In this document: positions 22,664 through 35,182 of the stretch, in pieces
How positions within the stretch are numbered: the stretch's first letter is position 1
Layout: every line of letters begins with the position of its first letter
Assembly (NCBI GenBank): GCA_013339895.1
Contig: JABACO010000001.1
Location: forward strand, 1,268,544 to 1,332,543
Length of the DNA: 64,000 bases
Source of the DNA: Ephydatia muelleri
Lineage: Eukaryota > Porifera > Demospongiae > Spongillida > Spongillidae
Direction: 5' to 3'
Program-made: the position numbers and the translations under genes
Notes under the pieces: generated by a model
Told to the model about the DNA's origin: nothing
What the model saw: only the letters and a program-made list of their open reading frames with translations
Database searches by the model: none

Positions 22664-23077
22664 TGTGCACCTCGTGCCTCCCTAGTGACGTCTATGTGAC
22701 AGTCCAGTATCAAGTAACGTTCCCTTTCCCTGCTTCCTGTCCCATCACAAATGGAACCACGCCTCCTCCTAGCTACCCCGTCACTATCGCCGTGCCTTCG
22801 GGCAGCACGGTCCTTGACATCATGCAACACGCGGTGGGCATAGACGGCAAAAACCCATCCGCCTTCAAGTTTAGTGCTACTAATTTCGGACCATAGCTCG
22901 GATTCTTCATCGATGCGATTGGTGGAACCTCGTCCATCAATACAGGAAGTAGTGGCTGCTATTGGCAGCTACTCTACCGTTATCTAAACAATCCCTTAAC
23001 TTCCTCAAACGTCGGCGCCTCTCATTTCTCCATCTGTTGCAATGGATAGTCTATTGTGTGGCAGTATACTGCATACT
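22664..23077 (+). pseudogene. DUF4430 (transcobalamin-like) domain pseudogene
   Basis: The frame reads 'YPVTIAVPSGSTVLDIMQHA', 'FKFSATNFGP', stop, 'LGFFIDAIGGTSS', 'GCYWQLLY', 'SNVGASHFSICCNG', stop, SIVWQY. This is the standard block order of the DUF4430/cobalamin-binding-like domain: the VPSGSTVLDVM strand, the G-LGYFI-INGT block, CYW and the final S-I-WRY. Two in-frame stops (near 22896 and 23054) interrupt it. An acceptor-like 'ttccattag' precedes the exon. Confidence 0.65.
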
Positions 23078-23397
23078 GAACGCTACCGGTGTACGGTTGA
23101 TTGCTGAAAACTTGAATCGTAGTGACTTGATACCATGTAGTTACTGAATCAGCTTTGCTCAAATTTTATTAAAAGAAATGGCGCATGTATGCCTTATTGT
23201 GGTACCTAGTGTAAAAAAAATTTAGAGTCAAAATTTGGTTGCACAGGCAATTTTAATGCAATCCTGAGCTCCTTGGGGATAGCATCTACAGCGATGAGTT
23301 TAGATTTGAATTCAATCCACGAGGCTATAAAAAAGCAAACAAAAAAAAAAACAACAAAAAAAGTAGTGTTAAAAAAACAGTTATCAGCAGTGTTGCT

Positions 23398-23482
23398 TCA
23401 GCCGGGATCGCACCCTTCACTTGCATAGATCGAGATTACCGGGTAACTCCCATCAAACCAATGGACTAAAAGCATCATTTAC
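23398..23482 (-). repeat. Possible tRNA-derived SINE-like fragment
   Basis: On the minus strand 'tggtttgatgg' resembles a Pol III A box, and 'gggtgcgatccc' about 45 nt on resembles a B box. No full cloverleaf could be drawn and no 3' tail was identified. Confidence 0.2.
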
Positions 23483-23877
23483 AACATTACTATGAGGCCC
23501 ACTAAACCTTGAAATTCAAAGGACAATGAGCTCTAATGAAGTCCATGCATGTACAAAGGCAAGTTTTTTCAAACCAAACAAACATTGGACATAAAACTGA
23601 TAAGCATCTACAAGCAGACATATGCAGTTAATCCTTTTAGCCAAGAGGTGTTTCCACGAGCATTGTGCTGCGTGTGTGACACACACAGATACCTCCTAGT
23701 CAATACATTTAAGGACCAAACAAACTTCAACTGATGACCATGCAGATCCTAAAATTCCAAATGACATTTTTATCATCGTTGGTGCAACGTGGACTAATCC
23801 TATGTCTTGCATGCACTTTGTAGGCTACCACAACCAACTCACCTGATTGTACATTCAGCACCACATCGAGATATCAA

Positions 23878-24020
23878 TGTGTGTGTGTGTGCGTGTGTGT
23901 GTGCGTGTGCATGTGTGTGTGCGTGTGTGTGTGTGTGTACGTGTGCGTGTGTGTGTGCGTGTGTGTGTGTGCGTGTGTGTGTGTACGTGTGCGTGTGTGT
24001 GTGCGTGTGTGTGTGTGCAT
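23878..24020 (+). repeat. TG/CG-interrupted microsatellite
   Basis: gtgtgtgc/gtgtac variants over about 140 bp. Confidence 0.95.
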
Positions 24021-26000
24021 TAACAATGCTGAAATATATGTAAATAAACTAGTGTTCTTCAAAATAAGGCTAAAAGAGGCAACAGAAGTATTCTAAGAAG
24101 CATAAAGCGCTTTAACAATGTAAATAAGACCCTTCCGGCGATACTAATTTATTCATTGGTCACGGCCGTGATCATAAAATGCTACATGTACGTAGGTGTG
24201 CTGTTTTGCGTAGTCTCTAGAATTTATTGTTCATTGATTGAGGGGTCGTTAAACTGTGGCTGAATTATTGCTTGTTCCGTACTTTTATGTGATTACAGTC
24301 TGTTAAATTTTGTTTGACCAAAATCGGATGTAAGTCATGTTATCTACAGCATGCAGGTTGATTACGAAGCAACCAAAACTACACTGATCGGAAATACGGG
24401 GACATCGCAAATATGTGTAGGATTAGATGCATCCCTCCCTATCTATATAGTAGCTACAACATGATGTTTCACACACATGTATAATTATTGACGCCAAAAG
24501 TGTATGCATGCTTGTACGCACTTGGCACACTACCGTTACATGATTTAGATATTGCGTGCAAAAATATGTTGATCAGTCACAACACTATGTATGGTGCATG
24601 CATATGCTTCCTGCACTTGTAACCGTATAATTAAGTACATGCACAAAGTAAATGTTTCTTCTAAACAACTCCATTATTCAGATGTGCCACTTCACTTCAC
24701 TAATACATCACTTTAATACTCCAAGAACAAGAATGCATAGCCCAGATCAGTGTAGTATATATAATGCCTGTTCATTGCCTCCCTTTTGTCAGTTCGTATT
24801 ATAGGTTGTTGGAACAAAACGTGCCAGCGGGTTATAATGGATACATGCACAAATATGCTTACACTGGGACCACACATATGTTCAAACATTTGTATGACTA
24901 TGGGGTTGCATACACGTCAGTATTGTACTTGCATGCATATTCAAAGTGATTTTGATCGACACAATCTGATAACACATAGCACTGCATGAATGGTGAGGCT
25001 GATAATTCGTTTTGTAAGCATGCATGCATATATACACTTGGCGTTCAAAGAGTTATCTCACAACGTGTACAAAAGAGTTACTTTAATCTGCCCGAAGAAG
25101 CTAAGCCACTTGGTAGAATATCAATTAAAAGCAATCATTGCTTTTACACTGCTAGGATATACATGTAATTGATTTTTTTTTTTCTTTAGTACATATGAGC
25201 ACAAATTGAAATTCAACATAAATTCAAATAACATTCAAAGGAGAGAGGGTTGGGGCAAAGATCCCTCTTGGTGGCAACAGATAACTTTTGCAGAAAGTAT
25301 GCAAAAGAGCTTTTATCACCGGTGGTGTTCATTGAAAAAAAAAGAACCTAGTTTGTTACAGTTGTCAATTAGTCACTAAACATGCACACAGAGTCATGCC
25401 TTGCAGTGTACGTAGAGCCAAACAAGCTGAATGCATTAAAAATTGAATCTCTATGCATGCATTGTAAGATCACCTGTCAGAAGAGAGCAAGAACCCAAAC
25501 TCGCTATGAAGTGAGGATCCTGAAAAGCACGCTGCTGACTCTAAATCAACATTACCGTGTTGGATAAACGCAAGCTTTGAATCGAAGAGGCAGCGGCATC
25601 ACAAGAATTCTGAAACAAAACAATAATCATGGACATTTTGGTCAAGGGTTTTCAATACACTGTACATATATTAATTTCGATTCAAAGTACGATTCTAATG
25701 TACATGTATTACAAAAGAGATCTACGAATTATGACATATACGTGCATTTACAAGGCCCTGGAAAAATGTAAATATGTTGCGATTGTAACAGCCTGGCGGC
25801 AGAACTATAGTGACGTGTGCATTAATGAAGAATAGTTAGCTGTAAGTAGAGCAGTATATAATCGAGTGAATTGTATGCGTGGTGTGTTTGTCATCTAGTT
25901 CATAGTCCGTTGGGACGTCGACTGTAGTTGCGCTACACAATTGACATGTGTGAGATAAATAGATACACACATTATTAAGTCCTGTATGGTTAGCCTACAT
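24021..26000. other. No recognised gene
   Basis: AT-rich sequence with frequent tacatgta and tgcatgca palindromes and short frames only. Nothing assignable. Confidence 0.4.
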
Positions 26001-26221
26001 ATATGTGTTCATAGGCCCATCACAATGCTGTTCTTGTATTATAGTGCAAGCAAAGGTACTGGATCAAAAACAAAGTCTGTTGGAAGGCGTTTCCAACTAT
26101 TGATGCTAGCGCTTCCATTTACATGTACTTCCCGAATGAAATTAGTCCCGGCCTTTAGCTTTGTCATACACTACGGTCAACTGACAAGCCCAGTTCTGAC
26201 CACGAGGCCAGTAGGTGTCAT

Positions 26222-26593
26222 TCACGTTCTTGTTACCCATTCATCAGACACCTCCACATCACGATTGCTATATGACCTGTGTGCACTACCGCCCGGTACA
26301 GATCCATTTGGAATATTGGTCCAAGGAATCTTTTCTTTATCCTTCACTCTTATTGTATGTGGCATGTCAAATACTTCATACGTCATACCAACCTCGCTAA
26401 ATGTTATGCCTGCAACATGAATCAGCCACCGTCGTGCAAACTCCACACACTGATATCGGGGCCCATAGTATAATTTGCCTACCTTATGGCAAAAATGCAA
26501 ACGAGAAGAATACACTGTTCGGTCTGCAGTGTCATAATCACTGGAGTAGGCGGGGATTCCACCAAGTGCTAACAATATATATTTGTTGACCAA
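26222..26593 (-). pseudogene. CHAP-domain amidase relic
   Basis: The minus-strand frame has 'YYGPRYQCVEFARRWLIHVA' with the expected catalytic Cys of the CHAP fold, then 'ITFSEVGMTYEVFD'. This resembles the amidase half of glutathionylspermidine/trypanothione synthetases (YxGxxWQCVEFARRW). The expected His block, 'TGHIAIV', is present near 26245-26270 but one base out of frame, and the sequence then stops. CHAP amidases cleave amide bonds of glutathionylspermidine or peptidoglycan. The substrate here is unknown. Confidence 0.6.
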
Positions 26594-26834
26594 TGTGGAA
26601 TCTGTTCTCTTTGAGCTGCAAATTAACCTCTACATGTACATACTTGACCTAGTACGTGTACATGGTGCACTGCATTATGTGTAAGTCCACAATTCACTAA
26701 ACAGAATCGTTTTGTCTGCAACAGAATTGCTCTTCTCTCCCTCCTACAAATTGAAAACTTCTCATCATATATTTGTTGACAGAAATGAATATATACACTC
26801 CTCACTGGTACAGCAGAACAGATGATACAAAGGG

Positions 26835-29800
26835 TTAAAACAGTGTCTGTTGAAGTAGTAGTAACACCTTTAGGCATCGGAGGTCCTCTAAGATGGCCTG
26901 GGTACCAGGAAGATGGGGAGGGTGAGATCTGTATAAGATCATTGCATTGGTAATATTTTTATAGTGTAGCACTCAAAATATAGAGTCATGCGTGGTGTGA
27001 AGGAGTAAGAAAGGGAGCACTAAGTTAATCCATCAACAAGTAATCATGAAATATTACTCATCACTACATATACATGTAAGGAGTTTTTAACTGAACAGCT
27101 ACTGTACATTACGTACAGTCTGGCAATGAGCGAGGGACACTTGTGTTAATCATTATTAATTTCCTCTGGCCTCATTCATGGAGTAAATTTTTTGACTTAT
27201 TATTTCTCTTTTTAATTACTTAAGTATCATCTAAATGTATGTATTTCATGTATAAAAAAATTATTAATTTCCTTCACATACACGTATAATTATTAAAATT
27301 GACTTTTAAATTTTTTACTAAGCACTGTAGTGGGCCATGGTCTTAACACCAATGATTAAGTATAAATGTATATTTACTTGTGGTAGTAGGGTGGATAATG
27401 GTGTGTTCAGTGGTGTGGTGTGTTCAGTGATGGTGTGACATGTCCAACAGCTAAGACACGTACACAAACCTCTATGTCTGCATGGCTAACAGCTTGTAGG
27501 AGATTGGATGCTCTGAACTGGAAGATGGACACTGCAAGCACTGGACAAGAGATCCACGTCACAAATTGATCATCACTATACATGTGTCCACACATACACA
27601 CATAAACATACACATACATTGTACGTGCAGACACATACACACATACACAAACAAATGAATGTGTAGGGACATGAAATCTAACATCACAAGTTTACACACT
27701 AGCAAATTTGAACAAGCAGACATGCAAGTAAACACATAAGCACAGATGCACACACATGCATAGCCATATTGAACACATATGTACACACATCCATAGCCAT
27801 ATTGAACACATATAAGCACAGATGTACACACACACCAGTAAACCCTTGGTGTACACCAGTAAACCCTTGGTGTTCACCAGTAAACCCTTGGTGTACACCA
27901 GTAAACCCTTGGTGTCCATCAGTAAACCCTTGGTGTCCACCAGTAAACCCTTGGTGTCCACCAGTAAACCCTTGGTGTCCACCAGTAAACCCTTGGTGTA
28001 CACCAGTAAACCCTTGGTGTCCATCAGTAAACCCTTGGTGTACACCAGTAAACCCTTGGTGTACACCAGTAAACCCTTGGTGTACACCAGTAAACCCTTG
28101 GTGTACACCAGTATACCCTTGGTGTCCATCAGTAAACCCTTGGCACCATGCGCAGTGGAACATACCAGGGAGAACCTCCAGTGAGTTGAACCCAATTATC
28201 CTGTCCCACAGGAGAAGAACTTCCTCTGTGCTCAGGTGACCCGCAAACACTGTCACCATCCAAGGAAAGGCAAACTTTAGTCTGTATTGGGAGAGGGAAT
28301 GTACACACTGTACATGTACATGTATAATTACTGTACAAGTGACTCACGGCTCCACTCCCAATCTCTGGAAGTGTTGGCAGACCACTGGAAGCTTTGCCTG
28401 AAGTAGAGACTCAAACAAACAGCACAATCCAAGAATCCCCTGAAAAGAATGACATCATCCACAGTGCCCCTTTTCATGGCCACTAACTGTTAAAGTGTTA
28501 CCTCAAGTGAACCAGAATGGAAACTACTGGGCAATGTCACAAAATTGGTGTTTGATTTGTTATACAATTTTATTCAGCAAACATGGCCCTCAACAAGACC
28601 CGGCTTATTGTCTTAAATAAGTCTGTCTGTATCTTATTTTACCATTCTAACTTCTATCCTATCCCTTCCCTCCTCACACTTGCTGTACCTCTGCACATGA
28701 TGAGATGGTGTGGAGCTGTACGAAGAATCTGTAATGATCATTGAGAGCAGGTCACATGACCAATGCAGTGCATCACATGACCAACGAAGTAGGTCTCATG
28801 ACAAACACCCCCACCTTCTGTACAGTTCTCCAAAGAGTGTGTACACGTGTTCAGCTTGGTCACACAGATAGCCCAGGGGGGCCACTGGAAAAGGAAAGGA
28901 GAAGGGGAGGAGGAGGAAGAGGAAGAGGAAGAGGAAGAGATGAAATATATGTTTGCAAGGGAAAAAAGGAATACATGTAGGTGGAGGATAAGAGGAGAAG
29001 CATGTAGGAGGGAGGAGGAGAAAGATAATGTAATGTACACATACAGGTTCAAGTAACGTAAAAACACACACCGTCTCAAATACGTACATGTACACCATGG
29101 TCAATAATACCTACATGTACACCATGGTCACTAATACCTACATGTACACCATGGTCACTAATACCTACATGTACACCATGGTCACTAATACCTACATGTA
29201 CACCATGGTCACTAATACCTACATGGTCGGTCACTCACTGTATAGTGAAAATCCTTTGAAGGGTATGATACCTGCAAGGTAGCAAGCACAGCAGAACATA
29301 AGTTGTATCATGAACACACCCACACACACACACACATATACACACACACATACACACACATGCACACACATACACATACACACATGTGCACACACACATA
29401 CACACACACATGCACACACACACACACATACACACACGTGCACACACACACATACACACACATACACACATACACACACATACACACATATACACTCACA
29501 CACACATACACACACATACAGTGTACACACATGCACATACACACACATGCACACACACATGCACACACACACACACATACACACACACATACACACACAC
29601 ATGTGCACACACGCACACACAAGCCTTACCACTGGGTGGATACACCTTTTGGTGGGAGGGGCCAGAGGAAGGACACACCCCTTGGAGGCAAGAACTGCTG
29701 GGGCGCACTTCTTGGCTAGAGCTACACGTATCTAATGGAGAACAACGGACATGCCTTGAGTGAGGAGCAACAATAGCAGCCATTGGTCAGTGATGATCAG

Positions 29801-31379
29801 GGTAGAGGAGACCAGAGCTAAAAATAAAAAGACGCATGGTTTGGTTGCCACAAAGTTCACATCTTGGTGACGGTGAAGCTAGCAAAAATACATGTACTAA
29901 AGGTCCTACAGTTTAATGTATACCTATAAAAAGATGACAATGCTCCCCTCAGTGATCAAAAGTACATTTTCATAGCATTTTAAATTGTGTGTTTGTTCTT
30001 TGAAGTAAAAGTCTTGGCTTTGATTTCAGTTTAGTTCTTAGTTAAAGTCAGATTGAGAGAAGATATCAACTAAACTAATGCAAAGTGATATGCATTGACT
30101 TCCTCCAAGTCGGCACTGTCAAAATTATTTGGAAAACCATGAATAGTTTGCGAATGACACAATTGAATACTAAAGTTGTGACTTTTAGTCCTGATCTCCC
30201 CTAACACTTGGAGGGCCAATAGTAGTGCAGCACACATGCACACACACATGCACACACACACATGCAGACATGCACACTTATACACATGCACACACACACA
30301 TGCACACATGCACACTTATACACATGTACACATGCACACATGCACATGCACATACATGCACACGCACACATTTACACACAAGCATACCAGAAGGCAATGT
30401 GACAGGTCACTATTAATAACTACTGTACATATTACATATTAATAACTACTGTACATATTACATATAAAGTAGAATTAACTACTGGGCATATTCACATGTT
30501 CACACTGACAGGATGTTCACACAGACAGGATGTTCACACAGACAGGATGTTCACACTGACAGGATGTTCACACTGACAGGATTTTCACACTGACAGGATG
30601 TTCACACTGACAGGATGTTCACACAGACAGGATGTTCACACTGACAGGATGTTCACACTGACAGGATGTTCACACAGACAGGATGTTCACACTGACAGGA
30701 TTTTCACACAGACAGGATGTTCACACAGACAGGATGTTCACACTGACAGGATGTTCACACTGACAGGATTTTCACACTGACAGGATGTTCACACTGACAG
30801 GATGTTCACACTGACAGGATGTTCACACTGACAGGATGTTCACACTGACAGGATGTTCACACTGACAGGATGTTCACACTGACAGGATGTTCACACTGAC
30901 AGGATGTTCACACTGACAGGATGTTCACACTGACAGGATGTTCACACTGACAGGATGTTCACACTGACAGGATGTTCACACTGACAGGATGTTCACACTG
31001 ACAGGATGTTCACACTGACAGGATGTTCACACTGACAGGATGTTCACACTGACAGGATGTTCACACTGACAGGATGTTCACACTGACAGGATGTTCACAC
31101 TGACAGGATGTTCACACTGACAGGATGTTCACACTGACAGGATGTTCACACTGACAGGATGTTCACACTGACAGGATGTTCACACTGACAGGATGTTCAC
31201 ACTGACAGGATGTTCACACTGACAGGATGTTCACACTGACAGGATGTTCACACTGACAGGATGTTCACATAAAATGCATTACCATTCTCTGCCACACAAG
31301 CCACAGAGGAGGTGTGGCTGGAGGCGTGGCTATTACGCAAATCAGAGAAGGAGCTGTCACGAATGAGTGCCAAGAGTAC
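26835..31379 (-). CDS. TBC1D19: TBC1D19-like TBC-domain protein, 3' exons
   Basis: TBC domains are usually Rab GTPase-activating. Nine minus-strand exons splice with matching phases: 31283-31379, 29630-29731, 29239-29271, 28815-28884, 28689-28728, 28348-28439, 28166-28281, 27470-27540 and 26835-26897 (TAA). They read in order: 'VLLALIRDSSFSDLRN', a Ser/Pro/Gln linker ending 'HQKVYPPSG', 'IIPFKGFSLYMAPLGYL', 'CDQAEHVYTLFGELYRRF', 'FVQLHTISSCAEGILGLC', 'LGVEPLKFAFPWMVTVF', 'STEEVLLLWDRIIGFNSLEV', 'IFQFRASNLLQAV', 'AILEDLRCLKVLLLLQQ'. The YPPxG to LWDRIxGxxSLE to DLxxLKV order is the TBC1D19 C-terminal half as I know it. N-terminal exons were not found; duplication copy 2 begins about 120 bp upstream of the first visible exon. 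Confidence 0.8.
27826..28148 (+). repeat. 21-bp minisatellite in a TBC1D19-like intron
   Basis: About 15 units of 'accagtaaacccttggtgt' with ac/cc/tc variants, between exons 27470-27540 and 28166-28281. Reading frames through it are periodic (TKGLLVY) and not coding. Confidence 0.95.
29080..29230 (+). repeat. 27-bp minisatellite
   Basis: Five to six units of 'acatgtacaccatggtca' plus 'ctaatacct' beside exon 29239-29271. Confidence 0.95.
29318..29622 (+). repeat. CA/TA-interrupted microsatellite
   Basis: About 300 bp of cacaca interrupted by ta and tg, directly downstream of exon 29630-29731 on the minus strand. A second CA-rich stretch lies at 30229-30385. Confidence 0.95.
30497..31268 (+). 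repeat. 17-bp minisatellite, about 45 units
   Basis: Units of 'gatgttcacactgacag' run for about 770 bp. Variants (cacagacag, gattttcac) cluster in the first third; the last 25 or more units are identical. The array ends about 14 bp from the donor of exon 31283-31379. There are no unique spacers. Confidence 0.98.
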
Positions 31380-33289
31380 CTATAAAACGCAAGAGAGGAA
31401 CACAGCAATATCACATCGAGTCCCCATCCAGAAAATGAAAGCAACCCATCACCCCATAGACACCAGACCACTACGTCCCTAGGCCAACTGTGGCTGGTCC
31501 CCAGGAGATAGAGTCTCTGAGGCAAGGCTTCCAGTAGCAGGTGGCTATTACTCACTTTGGGGGGAGGGGCTGTGTGGTCACCTAATGATCATGTGACTTT
31601 ACCCCAAGGCCTCCAAGCTATGTGGTACAGAGGACCAGCTTCAGGTCACCCAGACAAAGCTGTCTGAAGCAACTGCACAGCTCCAGCTGAAGGAGGAGGT
31701 AAGGGAGGGAGGTGGAGGAGAGAAGAGAGGGAGAGGAGGGAGGGAGGGAGGTGGAGGAGAGAAGGGAGGAGAGGAGGGAGGGAGGAGAGGAGGGAGAGGG
31801 AGGAGAGAAGGGAGGGAGGTGGAGGAGAGAAGGGAGGGAGATGGAGGAGAGAAGAGAGGGAGGAGAGGAGGGAGGGAGGCATTTGTCTCCCTTTGTCCCT
31901 ACTGAATTGGACCCTCTTCATAGGAGCACAGAAAGCTGCAGCAGTTTTATGATGACCTCAACCGTAAGTTATCAGAAGAGAAGGGGTAATGTGACCTTTG
32001 TGTGCGGGTACGTTTGTGTATGTCTATCAGACCAGATGTACACATACAGTAGCATTAGTAAGTGAACTTACCTCCCCTTCTCCCACCTCCTCCCTCTCCC
32101 TCCAGGCATCCAGTGTTGCCACGACATCAGAGCTGAAGGCCGAGTTGAACAAGAGAGAAAAGAAGATATCACAGCTGGAGGAAACCACAGCAAGCCTTGA
32201 GGTAGGTCTGGGTACCTGTCACGGTTGCCATGTCAACCCACCTCCATTACTGTGCTGGTGTGGTGTAGCTTGTCTTGGAGCAGGCCAATGTGGCTTCCCT
32301 GCAAGCAGAGCTACAGGAAGTCAAGAGGAAGGGGGAGGTGGCTGTGACATCATTGGAAGCCAAGGTAACTGCCTCCCCATGCTGGACACACAGCTGGTCT
32401 CCAGCATTGTGATGTGCACTGTGGGTCCTCTACACAAGTACCTCCCTCTCCCTCCCCTTCCCCTCTGCCAGCCATGTTTTCAGATGACCATGCAAGGCAT
32501 GCTACCTGAGCACCACTGACCTCCTCCCCAGACCCAGATCAATGAAAACAAGACTCGACATCGACATCACAAAGGTAGCCAATCAAGTGATACTACACGA
32601 GGAGGTAGGGGAGGGGCTTCAGATGGGACTGGGGACTGTACTTGTAGGTTTGCCTGGGCACTACACTTCTCTTGATTAGATGTCGGCCATGGAGCACAAA
32701 TCAGACCATTTGGAGGCAAGACTGAAGGTAAGGGAATAGGAGGGAGGTGTGTGTGATATGTGTGTGTGTGTGTGTTTGTGTGTGATGTGTGTTGTGTGTC
32801 CACTCTGTTCTGTGTCTGCCTACAGGAACAGTTAGCTAAGGCAGCTAGTCTTGAGAAGTGTCTACACTCTCCATGTACCTGCAACAGAAGGTGGGTGTGG
32901 TTTATTAACCGATTATACGCGGGAATTGTTATAATAATATGTTTATCATTTTCATGCATGGTATCAGAGTCGGTCCGCATGGTGTGGACTGAATATTTGG
33001 GAGAGAATTTAGCCTAAATATTTGTGATCTTGTGAGGTTTTGTTTTGCAGCAGTTGTGATCGACATGAACCAGAGACGATCATTTAGTATTGTATGTAGT
33101 TATGTAGGTAGCTGCATGGTAGAGCGTATACGTGTAGCTGTACGCTGAGTGGACTTTGTGTTGTGTGTGGGTGCATACATGGTTGTACGCTGAGTATACT
33201 TAGGGATGCTTTGGTAGCAAACGCTGAATGTACGTATATAGTAATGTGTTGATAGCCGTGTATGAGAGAGAGAGAGAGGGAGAGGGGTG

Positions 33290-33436
33290 GGGAGGAGGGA
33301 GGATTGTGTGGGGAGGAGGGAGGGTTGTGTGGGGTGGAGGGAGGGTTGTGTGGGGTGGAGGGAGGGTGAGTGGGGAGGAGGGAGGGTTGTGTGGGGTGGA
33401 GGGAGGGTGAGTGGGGAGGAGGGAGGGTTGTGTGGG
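33290..33436 (+). repeat. GT/GA-rich minisatellite
   Basis: About seven units of 'gtgtggggtggagggagggt' and variants. Absent from copy 1. Confidence 0.9.
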
Positions 33437-33965
33437 AACTTGCACTACATGACCAGTTGTTGACTGCAAAGTGTTAACTGTTTAGATAAATAGAGTGGCT
33501 TTAGTATAGCACCTGCGGCGTAATATTGCTCTGTTGCCCGTGAAAGAGTTAATGTTTATGTTTATGAATGGCAATTACTCATTCCTTAATTAGAGAAACA
33601 TAATTCTTCACTGATCATCAAGTACCTCTATAGTGAGTTATTGAAGTCTCTGAGGTTTCAAGTTTCATTTGTTCATTTTTTAATAACAAAAATGTTGCAA
33701 TTGAAATAATTGATTGACATTATAGTTTTGTACCTAAATAAATACAGATTGTTGCACATTATTGGTTCATGTTAATTAACATTATTGTTTATTTGAGTTA
33801 GTTAACATTAATTTTGTTTGCACTATTATTATCATTACAGTGTATAACTTTATAAAGATTATTGGAATGGAGTTAAAATTATTAAAACCTGTCCTGTTCA
33901 TTTCTGGACACCCTGTATAAATCTCTGAACATGTGCAAGATTTTGTCCAATCAACTTTGCACTTG

Positions 33966-34203
33966 TGTAGGAGTGGTGATGGAGGGAGGGGGTGGTAAGG
34001 GGAGGGGGATCATTGGTACTGTACCTCCATCAGGTGAAGACCAGTGTGTAAGGTGGGAGTGGTGATGGAGGGAGGGGGTGGTAAGGGGAGGGGATCATTG
34101 GTACTGTACCTCCATCAGGTGAAGACCAGTGTGTAAGGTGGGAGTGGTGATGGAGGGAGGGGGGTGGTAAGGGGAGGGGATCATTGGTACTGTGTTCCAT
34201 CAG
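33966..34203 (+). repeat. Splice-acceptor minisatellite, short allele
   Basis: Three occurrences of the unit found about 13 times in copy 1 (1905-3003). The last runs into the exon GTGAAGACCAGTACAAGC. Confidence 0.9.
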
Positions 34204-34388
34204 GTGAAGACCAGTACAAGCACAGAGATTCTGCAGTTGGATGAAATGCTAAATGAGGTCAGAGTGGAGTGTCACTAGAAGATGATCTGATGGAGAAAAT
34301 GGCCACCATCCAGGAGTTGACCTCACTGTACATAATCACTTACACTGTGTTTTGGACATGTACATACATGTAGCTGTCCCAATAACAT

Positions 34389-34670
34389 CTAATCATCACT
34401 CCCCATCTCTTGTTCAGCATAGTGATTTGTCTCCTCCACAAGGTGATCGATGAGGGTGTCTGGGAAGAGCCTGCTGAAGGTTTCAGCTGGAGTGTCCACT
34501 ACCTCAAATGTTGGACCTGCTTCCTCCTGGAATGCATTGATAGCAATGGGAGTGCTGGAACACGCCCACCCAGCTGTCAGTGCAGAGGTACGTAGGGAGC
34601 GTGCACAGGGCTGGTACATGGCTGTGTGTAGGTCTTGTGTGAGGCTATGTACAGAGCTGTTAGTGACCAC
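34389..34670 (-). pseudogene. piggyBac-like transposase fragment, copy 2
   Basis: The same frame as 3175-3501, with small substitutions and a 6-nt difference in the N-terminal part. 'FSRLFPDTLIDHLVEETNHY' is kept. Confidence 0.5.
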
Positions 34671-35111
34671 ACCATTAATATTCCCTAGGACACTTCTTCA
34701 GCCAGTCATCAATTCTGGAGTACCAACACAAGCAGAATATGTTACAGTGGGTCATCAGTGCACTGGTATGTGGTTCCTCACCATGACACTGATCTTCACA
34801 GGTGATGGAAGATAGAACATGTGCTGCTGTCTCCTCTCAATCAGTAGTGTAGCTGCTTATAGCTCAACTAAAAACGAGTTGAATAATTCTTTTGTGTGAT
34901 GCCTTACAACTTATTACTGGGTTCTGTTATTGTGTCATCTGTGACCACAGGGCTTTTAATTCATCATCGCTACCAGAGCCTATGCTGGCAGACGGAGCAA
35001 AACGATGCGCTTGCGCAAATATCGGTGACCTCTTCCACGATTGCCGCCACCGTCACATGTAGTTAGTGAGGTTCAACATGTGTGTAATGTATTGGTGTGC
35101 ACTTCCTTCGT

Positions 35112-35182
35112 AGTTTCGTACCCAGACCCACATCGCAGCTGGATTACATCACCGCTACGCGATTCTGGGTACGAGACTACTT
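35112..35182 (+). mobile_element. MITE family 1, short member
   Basis: About 70 bp between gtttcgtacccagaccc and ctgggtacgagact. An 11-bp direct repeat (acttccttcgt) flanks it, and copy 1 keeps a single uninterrupted copy at 4018-4028. The empty site shows that insertion came after the duplication. Confidence 0.8.

Larger units (their letters stand above)
31503..34330 (+). pseudogene. Coiled-coil protein exons, copy 2 (exon loss)
   Basis: The exons match copy 1 at 31609-31698, 31924-31984, about 32106-32201 and about 32269-32364, and include one extra exon near 32826 (EQLAKAASLEKCLHSP). Differences: the exon coding KEQERLKQE and the one coding VVSREAEFQ are deleted. The donor after 'LSEEK' has two extra G (gaagagaaggggtaatg), shifting the splice by 2 nt and breaking frame. 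The TQINE exon is diverged. This copy is probably non-functional. Confidence 0.6.

Noticed and set aside
25986-26420. 144-residue plus-strand frame
   Set aside because: It is the shadow of the minus-strand CHAP-type frame, which shows recognisable motifs.
30070-30240. Minus-strand frame with 'FSIQLCHSQTIHGFPNNFD' as a TBC1D19-like exon
   Set aside because: It meets a stop, has no phase-consistent donor, and the neighbouring exons already join in phase without it.
30497-31268. Regular repeats as a possible CRISPR array
   Set aside because: The units are directly contiguous with no unique spacers, in a eukaryotic intron. The same holds for 27826-28148 and 21567-21772.
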